Assembly (NCBI GenBank): GCA_018433975.1
Contig: JAHDQE010000127.1
Span: forward strand, 1-37,560
Reading direction: 5' to 3'
DNA: 37,560 nt
DNA from: Ornatilinea sp.
GTDB taxonomy: Bacteria; Chloroflexota; Anaerolineae; Anaerolineales; Anaerolineaceae
In this document: positions 1 to 8,772 of the stretch, piece by piece
Position numbering within the stretch: the stretch's first letter is position 1
Layout: every line of letters starts with the position of its first letter
The notes under the pieces: model-generated
Databases searched by the model: none
Told to the model about the DNA's origin: nothing
The model's input: only the letters and a program-made list of their open reading frames with translations
Translations under genes and position numbers: made by a program

Positions 1-7
1 GGTACCT

Positions 8-1684
8 ATGAACCGAAAACTACAATTTATTTCTATTTTTATGCTGGCTGCGCTTTTATTGAGCAGCTGCAGCGCACTCGCTCCCACTGCTGTTGCGCCA
101 GCCGCGACCAGTGAGGAAAGCCAGAGTGTCCCCACCCAACCTATTGAACCTATTGAAAATACCGCTGCACCACAAGAAGCCACTCAGGAAAGCCCGGCTC
201 CTGTCACCCCGGCGTCTTCTGATATCCTTTCATCTCTGGAAAACGCTTACGGAGAAATCTACAATACTGTTATCCCCTCCGTGGTGAATGTAAATGTTGT
301 ACTGACCGTTTCCGAGCCAACCTTCCAAATTCCGGATCTCCCCTTCCTGCCCAGCCAACCTTTTGGCCAGCAAGAACAGCCTCAAGAACGCAAAAGTGCT
401 GCGCTTGGCTCCGGTTTTATCTGGGATACCGAAGGTCATATTGTCACCAACAACCATGTTGTTGAAGGCGCGGACAGCATCACAGTGACTTTCTATGATG
501 GCTCAAGCACTAAAGCAGAAGTCGTGGGAACCGACCCGGACAGTGACCTGGCTGTTATTAAAGTTGACGTTCCCAGCGAAAAGCTCCAACCGATCCAGGT
601 AGCCGATTCTACCCAGGTGAGTGTAGGTGACGTCGCCATTGCAATCGGGAACCCCTTTGGGTTGGCAGGCACCATGACCACCGGTATCGTCAGTGCGTTG
701 GGCAGAAGTCTGGATACCGCAACAAGCAGTACCGACGGCAGCACCTACACCATCCCGGATGTAATTCAGACCGATGCGGCTATCAACCCCGGTAATTCAG
801 GCGGTGTGTTGGTCAATAAAGACGGTTCTCTGATTGGTGTAACTGCGGCAATCCAATCCACCGCAGGATCAAACGCCGGGATCGGCTTTGTTATCCCCTC
901 TGTGATCGTCCAGAATGTGGTGCCCGTACTGATTAAAGACGGCGTCTACCAGCATCCTCGAATTGGTTTCAGCGGAACAACCCTGACCTCTCAACTGGCT
1001 CAGGCCATGGATCTCAGTTCCGACCAACACGGTGCCCTGGTCATTGATATCACCCCGGGCAGCCCCGCTGAAGAAGCCGGCCTGCAGGGCAGTGATCGCC
1101 AGGTAACAATTGATGACGTTGAATTTCGTGTGGGCGGAGATGTGATTACTCGTATTGGCGACCAACCGGTCAACGACTTTGAGGACATCGTTGCATACCT
1201 CGCACGCTATACCGAAGTCGGCCAGACAATCCAGCTTACTGTGCTGCGTGATGGCAGTGAAAAGACTCTGGACGTAACGCTTGCGGCTCGCGAACAGGCA
1301 ACACCTACCGCAGAACCTCCGCAAGTTGACCAGGCCAGCACAGCATGGTTAGGAATACTGGGTGCCTCAATGAATGCCGACATCGCCGAAGCAATGGGTC
1401 TGGAGCAAACCCAGACGGGCGTTTTGGTCCAACAGGTAGTACAGGGCAGCCCGGCTGATAAAGCCAAGTTGAACGGCTCGTACAAATCTGCAACCATCAA
1501 CGGCCAGGAGATTATGGTGGGTGGTGATATCATCACCGCCCTGAACGGAGAAAGTGTAGAGGATATGGCTGCTCTGAAAGCTGCTCTGGCACCCTTAAAG
1601 GCCGGAGATGAAATTGAACTATCCCTCCTCCGGAATGGGGAAACAGCCAGTGTCACCGTTACACTCGAAAATATGCCAAACTAG
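8..1684 (+). CDS. HtrA/DegP-like serine protease lipoprotein with two PDZ domains
   Basis: This is a trypsin-fold protein-quality-control protease acting outside the cytoplasmic membrane. Residues 1-21 form a lipoprotein signal with lipobox LSSC (Cys21), followed by a Pro/Thr/Glu-rich linker to about residue 70. The protease domain (about 75-310) shows the full triad: His150 in TNNHVVEG, Asp180 in DPDSDLAVIK and Ser264 in NPGNSGG. Two PDZ domains follow at about 317-425 and 446-555, separated by a Thr/Pro linker. The length of 558 aa is usual for a two-PDZ HtrA with a linker. Most HtrA proteins have a cleaved signal or a TM anchor, so lipid anchoring is a variation. The promoter and any ribosome site lie beyond the left edge. 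A hairpin terminator follows. The family is certain; the substrate is unknown. Confidence 0.93.
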   Translation: MNRKLQFISIFMLAALLLSSCSALAPTAVAPAATSEESQSVPTQPIEPIENTAAPQEATQESPAPVTPASSDILSSLENAYGEIYNTVIPSVVNVNVVLTVSEPTFQIPDLPFLPSQPFGQQEQPQERKSAALGSGFIWDTEGHIVTNNHVVEGADSITVTFYDGSSTKAEVVGTDPDSDLAVIKVDVPSEKLQPIQVADSTQVSVGDVAIAIGNPFGLAGTMTTGIVSALGRSLDTATSSTDGSTYTIPDVIQTDAAINPGNSGGVLVNKDGSLIGVTAAIQSTAGSNAGIGFVIPSVIVQNVVPVLIKDGVYQHPRIGFSGTTLTSQLAQAMDLSSDQHGALVIDITPGSPAEEAGLQGSDRQVTIDDVEFRVGGDVITRIGDQPVNDFEDIVAYLARYTEVGQTIQLTVLRDGSEKTLDVTLAAREQATPTAEPPQVDQASTAWLGILGASMNADIAEAMGLEQTQTGVLVQQVVQGSPADKAKLNGSYKSATINGQEIMVGGDIITALNGESVEDMAALKAALAPLKAGDEIELSLLRNGETASVTVTLENMPN

Positions 1685-1721
1685 AAATTTCAAGTAACCC
1701 GGCATAGATAAAACGCATTCG

Positions 1722-1759
1722 AATCCGCCCTGTGAATATTCACAAGGCGGATTTAAATT
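1722..1759 (+). terminator. Hairpin terminator after the HtrA gene
   Basis: Inverted arms 1722-1736 and 1739-1753 match over 15 bp with one mismatch around the centre AATATT, followed by a short AT-rich tail. It lies 37 bp after the stop codon. The loop is so short that the DNA is close to a pure palindrome, so it could also bind a dimeric protein. Confidence 0.6.
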
Positions 1760-1861
1760 TCGGATGCTGTTCCATTCAGGAACCGAAAAAACACAAATTC
1801 CTCCCTTTAGTCTCTTCTCAAAACCAGATACAACACATATACAATCCAATATCGGCAGATT

Positions 1862-1867
1862 TATAAT
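1862..1867 (+). promoter_or_regulatory. Possible -10 box for the MFS gene
   Basis: A TATAAT hexamer lies 64 bp before the MFS start codon. No good -35 element is visible at 16-18 bp, so this is only a candidate. Confidence 0.25.
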
Positions 1868-1931
1868 CCTTTACATACGCAATTACAAAAACAAATAAAG
1901 AACATCTGCGGAACATCAACAGGGAAAACGG

Positions 1932-3176
1932 ATGAACAACGATTTAAAGAAAAAACTGGCACTGGTCTTCGGATATGTTTTTGTGGACCTGTTGGGATAC
2001 AGCCTGATACTCCCCCTCCTGCCGTATTATGCAGACACTTTCGGCGCATCCATCACATTGGTAGGCCTTTTAGGGACCTCCAATGCCCTGGCACAACTCA
2101 TCGCCGCGCCCGTCATCGGTCGGCTTTCAGATCGTTATGGAAGACGTCCGCTTCTCATCTTTTCCATTGCCGGAACGGTCTTCAGTTTTTTACTGCTGGG
2201 ATTCGCCAAATCGCTGACCATGTTGTTTATCAGCCGGATCATGGACGGTTTGCTGGGTGGGAATATCGCTCTGGCAAGAGCCTATATTACCGATGTCACA
2301 GACGAGAAAACCCGTTCCCGTGGATTGGGAATGATTGGTGCGGCATTTGGGATGGGGTTCATCATCGGACCCGCAATGGGCGGCTTTCTGAGCCAGTTTG
2401 GTTTAAACATCCCTGCTTTTGTGGCGGCCGGATTATCTTTGCTTAACCTGATTCTGGTGATTATTCTTTTACCGGAATCTTTACCTGAGGACATCCGGCA
2501 AAAAATGCGGAACAGCCCACATACCCGGCCCACGTTGAAGAAACTAAGAGAAGAATTGAGCCGACCCTGTGTTGGTAATTTGTTGTATATCGGTCTGTTC
2601 TACAGTTTAGCGTTCACGCTTTTTGAGGCAAACTTCGCCTTATTCACCAAGCTGCGGCTCAACCTTTCCGCTCAGAACACCAGTTTTGTTCTGACATACG
2701 TTGGCTTGCTTTCCGTGCTCGTACAGGGCTTCGCCATAGGCTTTTTAACAGATCGCTTCAAAGAACGGACGTTAATCCTGACCGGTGCAATTGTCATGAC
2801 CGCAGCTTTAATTGCCTGGGGCTTTTCACCCAATGTACCCTACCTGCTGGTCGTTTTGGCACCACTCTCACTCTCGGCAGGTGTTTTCAGTGTCGTCCTG
2901 AACAGCCAATTGACAAAATCGGTATATAAAGAAGATGTGGGCGGCACGCTTGGGCTCTCCGCTTCTCTCCAGACCATCGCACGAGTCATCATGCCGGGGC
3001 TCGGCGGGCTGCTGCTGGATTCCGTTGGTTCCTGGTCATTGGGTATCGTTGGCGGCGCAATCATGGTGGGAACGGTCGTCCTGATCTACTTTTCCCTGAT
3101 GAGACAGCCGGAACAGCACGGCCCTTGCTGCCGCTGCGACGAAGAAGATTCGGGGGCCGCGCCACAGACCGTCTAG
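1932..3176 (+). CDS. MFS efflux transporter, Tet/DHA1 family
   Basis: A 414-residue major facilitator protein with about 12 hydrophobic segments, probably a proton-driven drug or metabolite exporter. The first helix carries DLLGYSLILPLLPYYA, typical of the TetA-like DHA1 group. The loop between helices 2 and 3 has the MFS motif A, GRLSDRYGRRPLL, and helix 5 carries the motif C-like region GMGFIIGPAMGGFLSQFG. The ribosome site is weak (only aggg nearby). The C-terminal tail is unusual for its CCRC cluster followed by an acidic stretch, which could bind metal, though this is speculation. It stands alone between two terminators. Substrate specificity cannot be read from sequence, so calling it a resistance gene would overreach. 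Confidence 0.87.
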   Translation: MNNDLKKKLALVFGYVFVDLLGYSLILPLLPYYADTFGASITLVGLLGTSNALAQLIAAPVIGRLSDRYGRRPLLIFSIAGTVFSFLLLGFAKSLTMLFISRIMDGLLGGNIALARAYITDVTDEKTRSRGLGMIGAAFGMGFIIGPAMGGFLSQFGLNIPAFVAAGLSLLNLILVIILLPESLPEDIRQKMRNSPHTRPTLKKLREELSRPCVGNLLYIGLFYSLAFTLFEANFALFTKLRLNLSAQNTSFVLTYVGLLSVLVQGFAIGFLTDRFKERTLILTGAIVMTAALIAWGFSPNVPYLLVVLAPLSLSAGVFSVVLNSQLTKSVYKEDVGGTLGLSASLQTIARVIMPGLGGLLLDSVGSWSLGIVGGAIMVGTVVLIYFSLMRQPEQHGPCCRCDEEDSGAAPQTV

Positions 3177-3206
3177 GTTTATTGGATTGTTTTGAAGGTA
3201 TATTTG

Positions 3207-3239
3207 AAAAAAGAACGGTATAGGATCCGTTCTTTTTTT
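3207..3239. terminator. Bidirectional terminator between convergent genes
   Basis: Perfect arms 3211-3218 and 3227-3234 (aagaacgg / ccgttctt) enclose an 8-nt loop. An A-run precedes and a T-run follows, so the hairpin plus U-tract forms on both strands. It serves the MFS gene from the left and the small membrane protein from the right. Confidence 0.8.
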
Positions 3240-3242
3240 ATT

Positions 3243-3467
3243 TTAAAAATGTCTTAACCCAAACAATGTTGGCGTAGGTGTGACCGGCGGGCCGGGTGTC
3301 TGCTTGAGCGGCCCCGTCAGTAATTCAATAACCGTGAGAAGGATCGGCAAAATGAATATCAGAAGCAGGAACAAAGCCCGCAGCCTGACAACAAATACGG
3401 ACTCCGTCAGGAGTTCTTCTTCCCCTTCTTCCGGAACAATTCCATCATCAGATTCTTTCATCCGCAT
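3243..3467 (-). CDS. Small acidic single-pass membrane protein, unknown function
   Basis: A 74-residue frame I do not recognise as any family. Its N-terminal half is strongly acidic (PEEGEEELL), followed by one clear membrane helix at about residues 30-52 (LFLLLIFILPILLTVIELL) and a Pro/Thr-rich tail ending in TPTPTLFG. This layout is protein-like, whereas the opposite-strand frame is low-complexity Ser/Arg/Thr. It ends just before a bidirectional terminator, as a real minus-strand gene would. A purine-rich AAAGG lies about 16 nt before the start, too far for a strong ribosome site. The second ATG, two codons in, is an alternative start. Confidence 0.5.
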   Translation of the reverse strand: MRMKESDDGIVPEEGEEELLTESVFVVRLRALFLLLIFILPILLTVIELLTGPLKQTPGPPVTPTPTLFGLRHF

Positions 3468-3680
3468 TGATCCATTTTTCGTACCTTTAACAGGCTTTAT
3501 CCAAAAAAATCCGTAAAATCCGGGAAACGAATCTATTTTAACACGTTGGAATCCCCAAAAGTTCTTCCGAATAAGCTCTTCTCAAACGAATAGACTGGAT
3601 AAGGCAATTTTTTGGAACTTTATGGATAGGACTGGCGTCATGAGATTACATTGTGGAGGAAAAAATAAGGAGAGAAACCC

Positions 3681-6600
3681 ATGAACCCCCCAAAACGCAG
3701 CCGAATTTTGTTAATCGCTCTGGTGCTGGTACTGTTGGCAGGACTGGTCACCGCCACGATTTATTATGGCGACCTGCCCAACCGGATTTCACAACACGAA
3801 ACGATCGTTCTCGGACAAAACCAGCTCGTTCCCGGCAGCCAGGCCGCCTTCCGGGTTGTCGTCCGCGACTCAAAGGATGCCAGTCCTTTATCCAATGCCG
3901 CGATCAAAGCCCTGCTGAAACCGGCGGATGGCGAAAACGCCATGGAGGTATTCTCCGGGGAAACGGACGAAAAAGGGACCGCCGATATCCGCTTCGCCGT
4001 CCCTGAAGATGTCGACCCCGACCAGACGCTTATTATCCGGACCACCTCTGCGCTGGGCTCGGATGAAATTGAACGCGAGATCACCCTCAAACGGGATTAT
4101 CGCCTTCTGGTCACCACAGACAAACCCATTTACCAACCCGGTCAGACCATCCATATCCGGGCGTTGGCGCTCAGCACATTCGACCTGTCCCCGGCTTCCG
4201 GGCAAAAACTCGAGTTTGAAATTGCCGACGGAAAAGGCAACAAAGTACTGCGCAAAAAACTCACCACTTCCGAATACGGGGTAGCGTTCACCGATTTCCA
4301 GCTCGCCGGTGAGGTCAACGCCGGACCTTACAAGATCACCGCGACACTGGATACCACTTCATCCGAGAAGACCGTCACGGTAGAGCACTACGTTCTGCCC
4401 AAATTCAAAGTTTCTTTAAGTACCGACCGGACTTTCTACCAGCCCGGTACGTCCGCTTCCGGAGAGCTGAACGTCAATTATTTATTTGGTAAGCCCGTTG
4501 CCGGAGGGAAAGTTCTGATCGAAGGTTACACCTTTGATGTGGAGCGCGTCCCCGTATTCAACATCGAGGGCACAACCGATCAGGATGGGTATTTCCAATT
4601 TGATTTTGAGCTGCCGCAGTATATTGCCGGTACGGATCTGGAGGGCGGCCTGGGACAGTTTTATTTGCAGGCCACCGTTACCGACCTTACAGAACACAAT
4701 GAGGTTGCCAACCTCTCTCTGCCGGTTTCGGAGACTCCCATTATCATCGAAGCGATTCCGGAAGGCGGGGAGTTCCGCGCAGGGGTTGAGAACCTCCTCT
4801 ACGTCCTCACTTCCTATCCCGATGGAAGCCCTGTCCAGACCGACCTGACCCTTGATTTCTATTCATCAGGCCAGACCCTTCAGGTTCAAACCGGGGAATT
4901 CGGCGTCGCCGAGATCCGGTATACACCCCAGGACTCCTATCAGGAATTCCAGGTTTCCGCCCGGGATCACACCGGAGCGGCCGGTTCCCGCCAGTTTTAT
5001 TTTGAAGGACGCTGGTCCGAAGAGACCGTCCTCCTTCGACCGGACAGCCCGATCTATCGGGTCGGGGATACCATGAACCTGACCATTCTAACCTCACAAT
5101 CCACCGGAACAGCCTATCTGGATATCATCCGCGAAGGCCAGACCATCAGCACCCGGGCGGTAGACATCGAAAATGGACAGGCAAAAATTGCCGTAGACCT
5201 CACACCGGATTTGTTCGGCACCTTGGAACTGCACGCCTATAAGATTCTGCGCTCCGGGGATATTGAACGGGACACCCGGTTGGTAGTTGTAGATAATGCC
5301 GCCGGTCTTTCTCTGACCCTGACACCCAATCAGGAAACCTACCTGCCCGGGCAGGATGCCAGTGTGAACATTGGCGTAACGGATCCCAGCGGAGACGGGG
5401 TGCAAGCTGCGTTGGGAATTGCCATCGTCGACGAGTCCGTTTTCGCGCTGGCCGAGCAGGACCCCGGATTTGCCAAGTTGTATTTCATGCTGGAGCAGGA
5501 GCTTTTGCAGCCCAAATACGAACTCCACGGCTTTTCTGTCCCGGATCTGGTCCAGGGACTCCCTGTGAACAATATTGAATTGGTATCGGCTGTTGAAGAA
5601 GCCGCACAGGCTTCTTTGGCTGCTGCCGCGCCGCAATCTTCCGGCTTCAGTCTTCAGGCCAATTCACACCAGGACGCGATCAACCGGGCGGAAAATATCC
5701 GGACGGAATATTTCAGTCTGCTTTCCAAAATCCTCTACGCCTTCTTGCTGGGAATTCCTTTAGCAGGTGTCCTGATCAGCGGTACGGCCGTTCGCCGGGA
5801 GAACCATCTGGGGCGAAGCATCCTGGCTGTGATCGCAGGACTGTTGGCCCTGTATCTGCTCCTGCTCGTCTGGCCGCACCCCTGGGCCAGCGGACCCCTC
5901 GATAAGCTCGGGGAATTCTTTGACTGGTTGGGATACGGTGGAGAAGGGTTTGTCATCAGTCTGTTTCTGGCCGGGTTCATCAGTTTCATTATACTGATCG
6001 TAGTAGCCGCCCGGAAAAAGGATAGACGCCTGGGGTGGCTGCTTTTCCTCTCCCCCATTTACATTGGACTGATCATCCTGACCTTGCTGGCCGTGGACCT
6101 CGGCCAGTCTTCTCCCAAAGAGCTGTTTCTGATCATCGGGATGATAGCTTTCATCCTGTTACCCGGAGCATATTTCCTCCGGGCGGCCGGATTTGCCTGG
6201 GAACGGCGCGGTGGAACAGCAACCGCCGCTCTACTTGCCGGGTTTTTCATTCTGATGGGAACCGTTCCGGCTGTCGCATTGGTTTCATACCGTTCGCCGG
6301 TAGCCAATCAGGCATTGCGGGGCGGAGATAGGATGGTGATGGAAGAAATGGCATTTGATGAAGCCCTGCCTATGGAGGCTCCGGCAATGGACATGGGAAA
6401 AGCTGCCGGTGAGACCAACACCGTCGCAGGGGCAGGGTCTTCCGTCACTTCTGCCGGCAGTGAGCCGCCCCGTCTGCGCCAGTACTTCCCCGAGACCATG
6501 TTATGGCTCCCGGACGCTGTAACCGATTCAACCGGAAACCTGACCGTTGAGTTCCCGGTTGCCGACAGCATCACCACCTGGCGCATGACCGCACTGGCCT

Positions 6601-8636
6601 CCAGCCAGGACGGCCAGCTCGGCAGTGCCACCGCCCCCCTGCGCGTCTTCCAGGATTTCTTCGTCGACCTGGACCTGCCGGTTTCGCTGACGGTTGGGGA
6701 CGAGATTTCCATCCCCGTTGGAGTTTACAACTATCTAGCCGAAGAACAAACCGTCCGCCTGGAAATCGAGGAAGCGGATTGGTTTGAACTGCTGGATGAA
6801 AGCGTGAAAGAGATTTCTATCGCATCCAATGACATCACCGTGGTTTATTTCCGGATCAAAGCCAAAGACTTTGGCACCCAACCGGTCAAGGTCACTGCCT
6901 GGGGCTCGAAAATGTCCGATGCGATCCGGAAGGAAGTGCGCGTCTACCCGGATGGCAAGCAAATCAACTTCTCCAGTTCGGACCGCATTGACGCGGAAAA
7001 TCCTGTGCTTCAAACCGCCTCTATTCCCTCCGAAGCCATCGCGGGAACCCAAAAGCTGTCTGTGAAGATCTACCCCGGAGTGATTAGCCAGATTGTCGAA
7101 GGGCTCGATAGTCTGCTGCGCATGCCCTACGGGTGTTTTGAACAGACTTCCTCAACCACCTACCCGAACATCCTGGTTCTGGATTACCTGAAAACCACCG
7201 ATCAGGCCTCGCCGGAAGTGCAGTTCAAGGCGGAGGAATATATCAACCTTGGCTACCAGCGTCTGGTCACCTTTGAAGTTGGCTCCAGCGGAGGGTTTTC
7301 CCTGTTTGGAGAAGCCCCGGCAGACCCCATGCTGACCGCTTATGGTTTGCAGGAATTCAATGACATGAGCCGGGTGTTGGATGTGGATCCGGCCATCATG
7401 GAGCGGGCCGCGGACTGGCTGATCAATCAACAAAACGCCGATGGCTCCTGGCAGGGAGTTGAAGGCTTCCACGAAAGTGGGCTGACCGGACAGGTGGAAA
7501 AGCTGCCCGTCACCGCCTACGTGGTGTGGGGCCTTGCCGACGCCGGATTCGCCGCAGATAATGCTGCTCAGCGTGGAACCGCCTACCTGCGTGAAGTCCA
7601 GAGTCAGGCTTCCGACCCTTACACCCTTGCCCTGGTCGCGAATGCGCTTGTCGCGGAGGATAAAGCCCTCGAAGGCAATATCTCATCCGCCACCCAGGCC
7701 GTCCTTGACCGGCTGGCAGAAATGGCCAAACTGGATAAAAACAGCGCCTATTGGGTCACCACAGGCGAGACCGTTATGGGAAGTTACGGCAACTCGGGCG
7801 CGCTGGAAACCACTGCCTTGTCCGCCCTGGCTTTCCTGCGCTCCGGTACCCATCCTGAACTGGCAAACGCCGCTCTGACTTACCTGATCCAGAGTAAAGA
7901 TTCCTTTGGGACCTGGGAGACCACACAGGCCACCGTGATGGCACTCAAAGCATTCCTGGAAAGCGTTCGCGTCAGCGCCGACGATATTAACGCCGCGGTC
8001 ACTATTTCACTCAATGACGGGCAGACCAAAACCTTTAACCTGGCACCGGAGAATTTCGACGTGGTTCAGGTGATCACTTTTGAAGACATTCCCCTTGGAG
8101 CGGAAAACAATATTGCCATCCGCGTGGCCGGAAAAGGCAAGCTGATGTACCAGATCACCGGCAGTTACTATCTGCCCTGGGAAAAACTTTCCCTCTACCC
8201 TGAACTATCGATGGGGGAAGACCTGGTCGCGATTCAAGTGAACTATGACCGGATGGAACTTGCAGTGAATGATACTGTGACAGTCTCGGTCAGCGCAGTG
8301 CTCAATCAGCCGGGCAACGCCGAATCGGCCATCATCGACCTCGGGGTTCCGCCCGGATTCACCCCCGAGACCGCGGATCTTTCCGCGTTGATCTCCCGCT
8401 ATCAGGACTACCCGGAAGATTACGAATTCCCGACCATCGAGCGCTTTGAACTGACCGGTCGCCAGATTATCCTCTATGTCAGCAACCTGAGCGATCAGGC
8501 CCCGCTGGAATTCAGCTACCGCCTGCGGGCCGAGTTCCCCCTCAGGGCGCAGACCCCGGCCAGCACCGCTTACGATTACTATAACCCCTCACAGACCAGC
8601 GAATCGCTGCCGCAAACCTTGGTGGTGACGGAATAG
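3681..8636 (+). CDS. Alpha-2-macroglobulin family protein with an internal six-helix membrane domain
   Basis: A 1651-residue surface protein of the bacterial A2M/complement-like family, which traps attacking proteases through a bait region and a reactive thioester. An N-terminal membrane anchor (9-28) is followed by macroglobulin-like beta domains (about 40-590), including DYRLLVTTDKPIYQPGQ at 139-155 and a second YQPG repeat at 253. Six hydrophobic helices lie at about 682-701, 711-730, 757-776, 784-805, 815-833 and 847-868. A Met/Glu/Ala-rich stretch (884-910) precedes the conserved A2M core beginning near RQYFPETMLWLPDA (933-946). The thioester motif PYGCFEQ is intact (Cys1152, Gln1155), inside an alpha-helical thioester domain (about 1135-1425), and a receptor-binding-like beta domain ends the protein. 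AAGGAGAG stands 6 nt before the ATG. E. coli YfhM is similar in length and lipid-anchored but lacks the helix block. No PbpC-type partner is adjacent. Confidence 0.9.
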   Translation: MNPPKRSRILLIALVLVLLAGLVTATIYYGDLPNRISQHETIVLGQNQLVPGSQAAFRVVVRDSKDASPLSNAAIKALLKPADGENAMEVFSGETDEKGTADIRFAVPEDVDPDQTLIIRTTSALGSDEIEREITLKRDYRLLVTTDKPIYQPGQTIHIRALALSTFDLSPASGQKLEFEIADGKGNKVLRKKLTTSEYGVAFTDFQLAGEVNAGPYKITATLDTTSSEKTVTVEHYVLPKFKVSLSTDRTFYQPGTSASGELNVNYLFGKPVAGGKVLIEGYTFDVERVPVFNIEGTTDQDGYFQFDFELPQYIAGTDLEGGLGQFYLQATVTDLTEHNEVANLSLPVSETPIIIEAIPEGGEFRAGVENLLYVLTSYPDGSPVQTDLTLDFYSSGQTLQVQTGEFGVAEIRYTPQDSYQEFQVSARDHTGAAGSRQFYFEGRWSEETVLLRPDSPIYRVGDTMNLTILTSQSTGTAYLDIIREGQTISTRAVDIENGQAKIAVDLTPDLFGTLELHAYKILRSGDIERDTRLVVVDNAAGLSLTLTPNQETYLPGQDASVNIGVTDPSGDGVQAALGIAIVDESVFALAEQDPGFAKLYFMLEQELLQPKYELHGFSVPDLVQGLPVNNIELVSAVEEAAQASLAAAAPQSSGFSLQANSHQDAINRAENIRTEYFSLLSKILYAFLLGIPLAGVLISGTAVRRENHLGRSILAVIAGLLALYLLLLVWPHPWASGPLDKLGEFFDWLGYGGEGFVISLFLAGFISFIILIVVAARKKDRRLGWLLFLSPIYIGLIILTLLAVDLGQSSPKELFLIIGMIAFILLPGAYFLRAAGFAWERRGGTATAALLAGFFILMGTVPAVALVSYRSPVANQALRGGDRMVMEEMAFDEALPMEAPAMDMGKAAGETNTVAGAGSSVTSAGSEPPRLRQYFPETMLWLPDAVTDSTGNLTVEFPVADSITTWRMTALASSQDGQLGSATAPLRVFQDFFVDLDLPVSLTVGDEISIPVGVYNYLAEEQTVRLEIEEADWFELLDESVKEISIASNDITVVYFRIKAKDFGTQPVKVTAWGSKMSDAIRKEVRVYPDGKQINFSSSDRIDAENPVLQTASIPSEAIAGTQKLSVKIYPGVISQIVEGLDSLLRMPYGCFEQTSSTTYPNILVLDYLKTTDQASPEVQFKAEEYINLGYQRLVTFEVGSSGGFSLFGEAPADPMLTAYGLQEFNDMSRVLDVDPAIMERAADWLINQQNADGSWQGVEGFHESGLTGQVEKLPVTAYVVWGLADAGFAADNAAQRGTAYLREVQSQASDPYTLALVANALVAEDKALEGNISSATQAVLDRLAEMAKLDKNSAYWVTTGETVMGSYGNSGALETTALSALAFLRSGTHPELANAALTYLIQSKDSFGTWETTQATVMALKAFLESVRVSADDINAAVTISLNDGQTKTFNLAPENFDVVQVITFEDIPLGAENNIAIRVAGKGKLMYQITGSYYLPWEKLSLYPELSMGEDLVAIQVNYDRMELAVNDTVTVSVSAVLNQPGNAESAIIDLGVPPGFTPETADLSALISRYQDYPEDYEFPTIERFELTGRQIILYVSNLSDQAPLEFSYRLRAEFPLRAQTPASTAYDYYNPSQTSESLPQTLVVTE

Positions 8637-8668
8637 ATCTAAAATTATCATCTTATTGAGTACCTAAA

Positions 8669-8710
8669 AAAGCACTTCCGGAGCCTGTACAACTCCGGGA
8701 GTGCTTTAAG
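8669..8710 (+). terminator. Strong terminator after the A2M gene
   Basis: A 15-bp stem with one G-T pair (arms 8669-8683 and 8693-8707) and a 9-nt loop, 32 bp after the stop codon. The 3' arm ends in TTT. Confidence 0.78.
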
Positions 8711-8772
8711 TTTCTTACCATAAACCTCGATACGAATTATCCATCTTCATCACAATGGGTTATCATTGCTGC

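Noticed and set aside
869..1324. 151-residue minus-strand frame inside the HtrA gene
   Set aside because: It lies entirely antisense to the protease catalytic and PDZ region, with no recognisable domain, signal or ribosome site.
1932..3176. Tetracycline resistance gene
   Set aside because: The protein belongs to the broad Tet/DHA1 group, but group membership alone does not show tetracycline as substrate, and no TetR-type regulator is adjacent.
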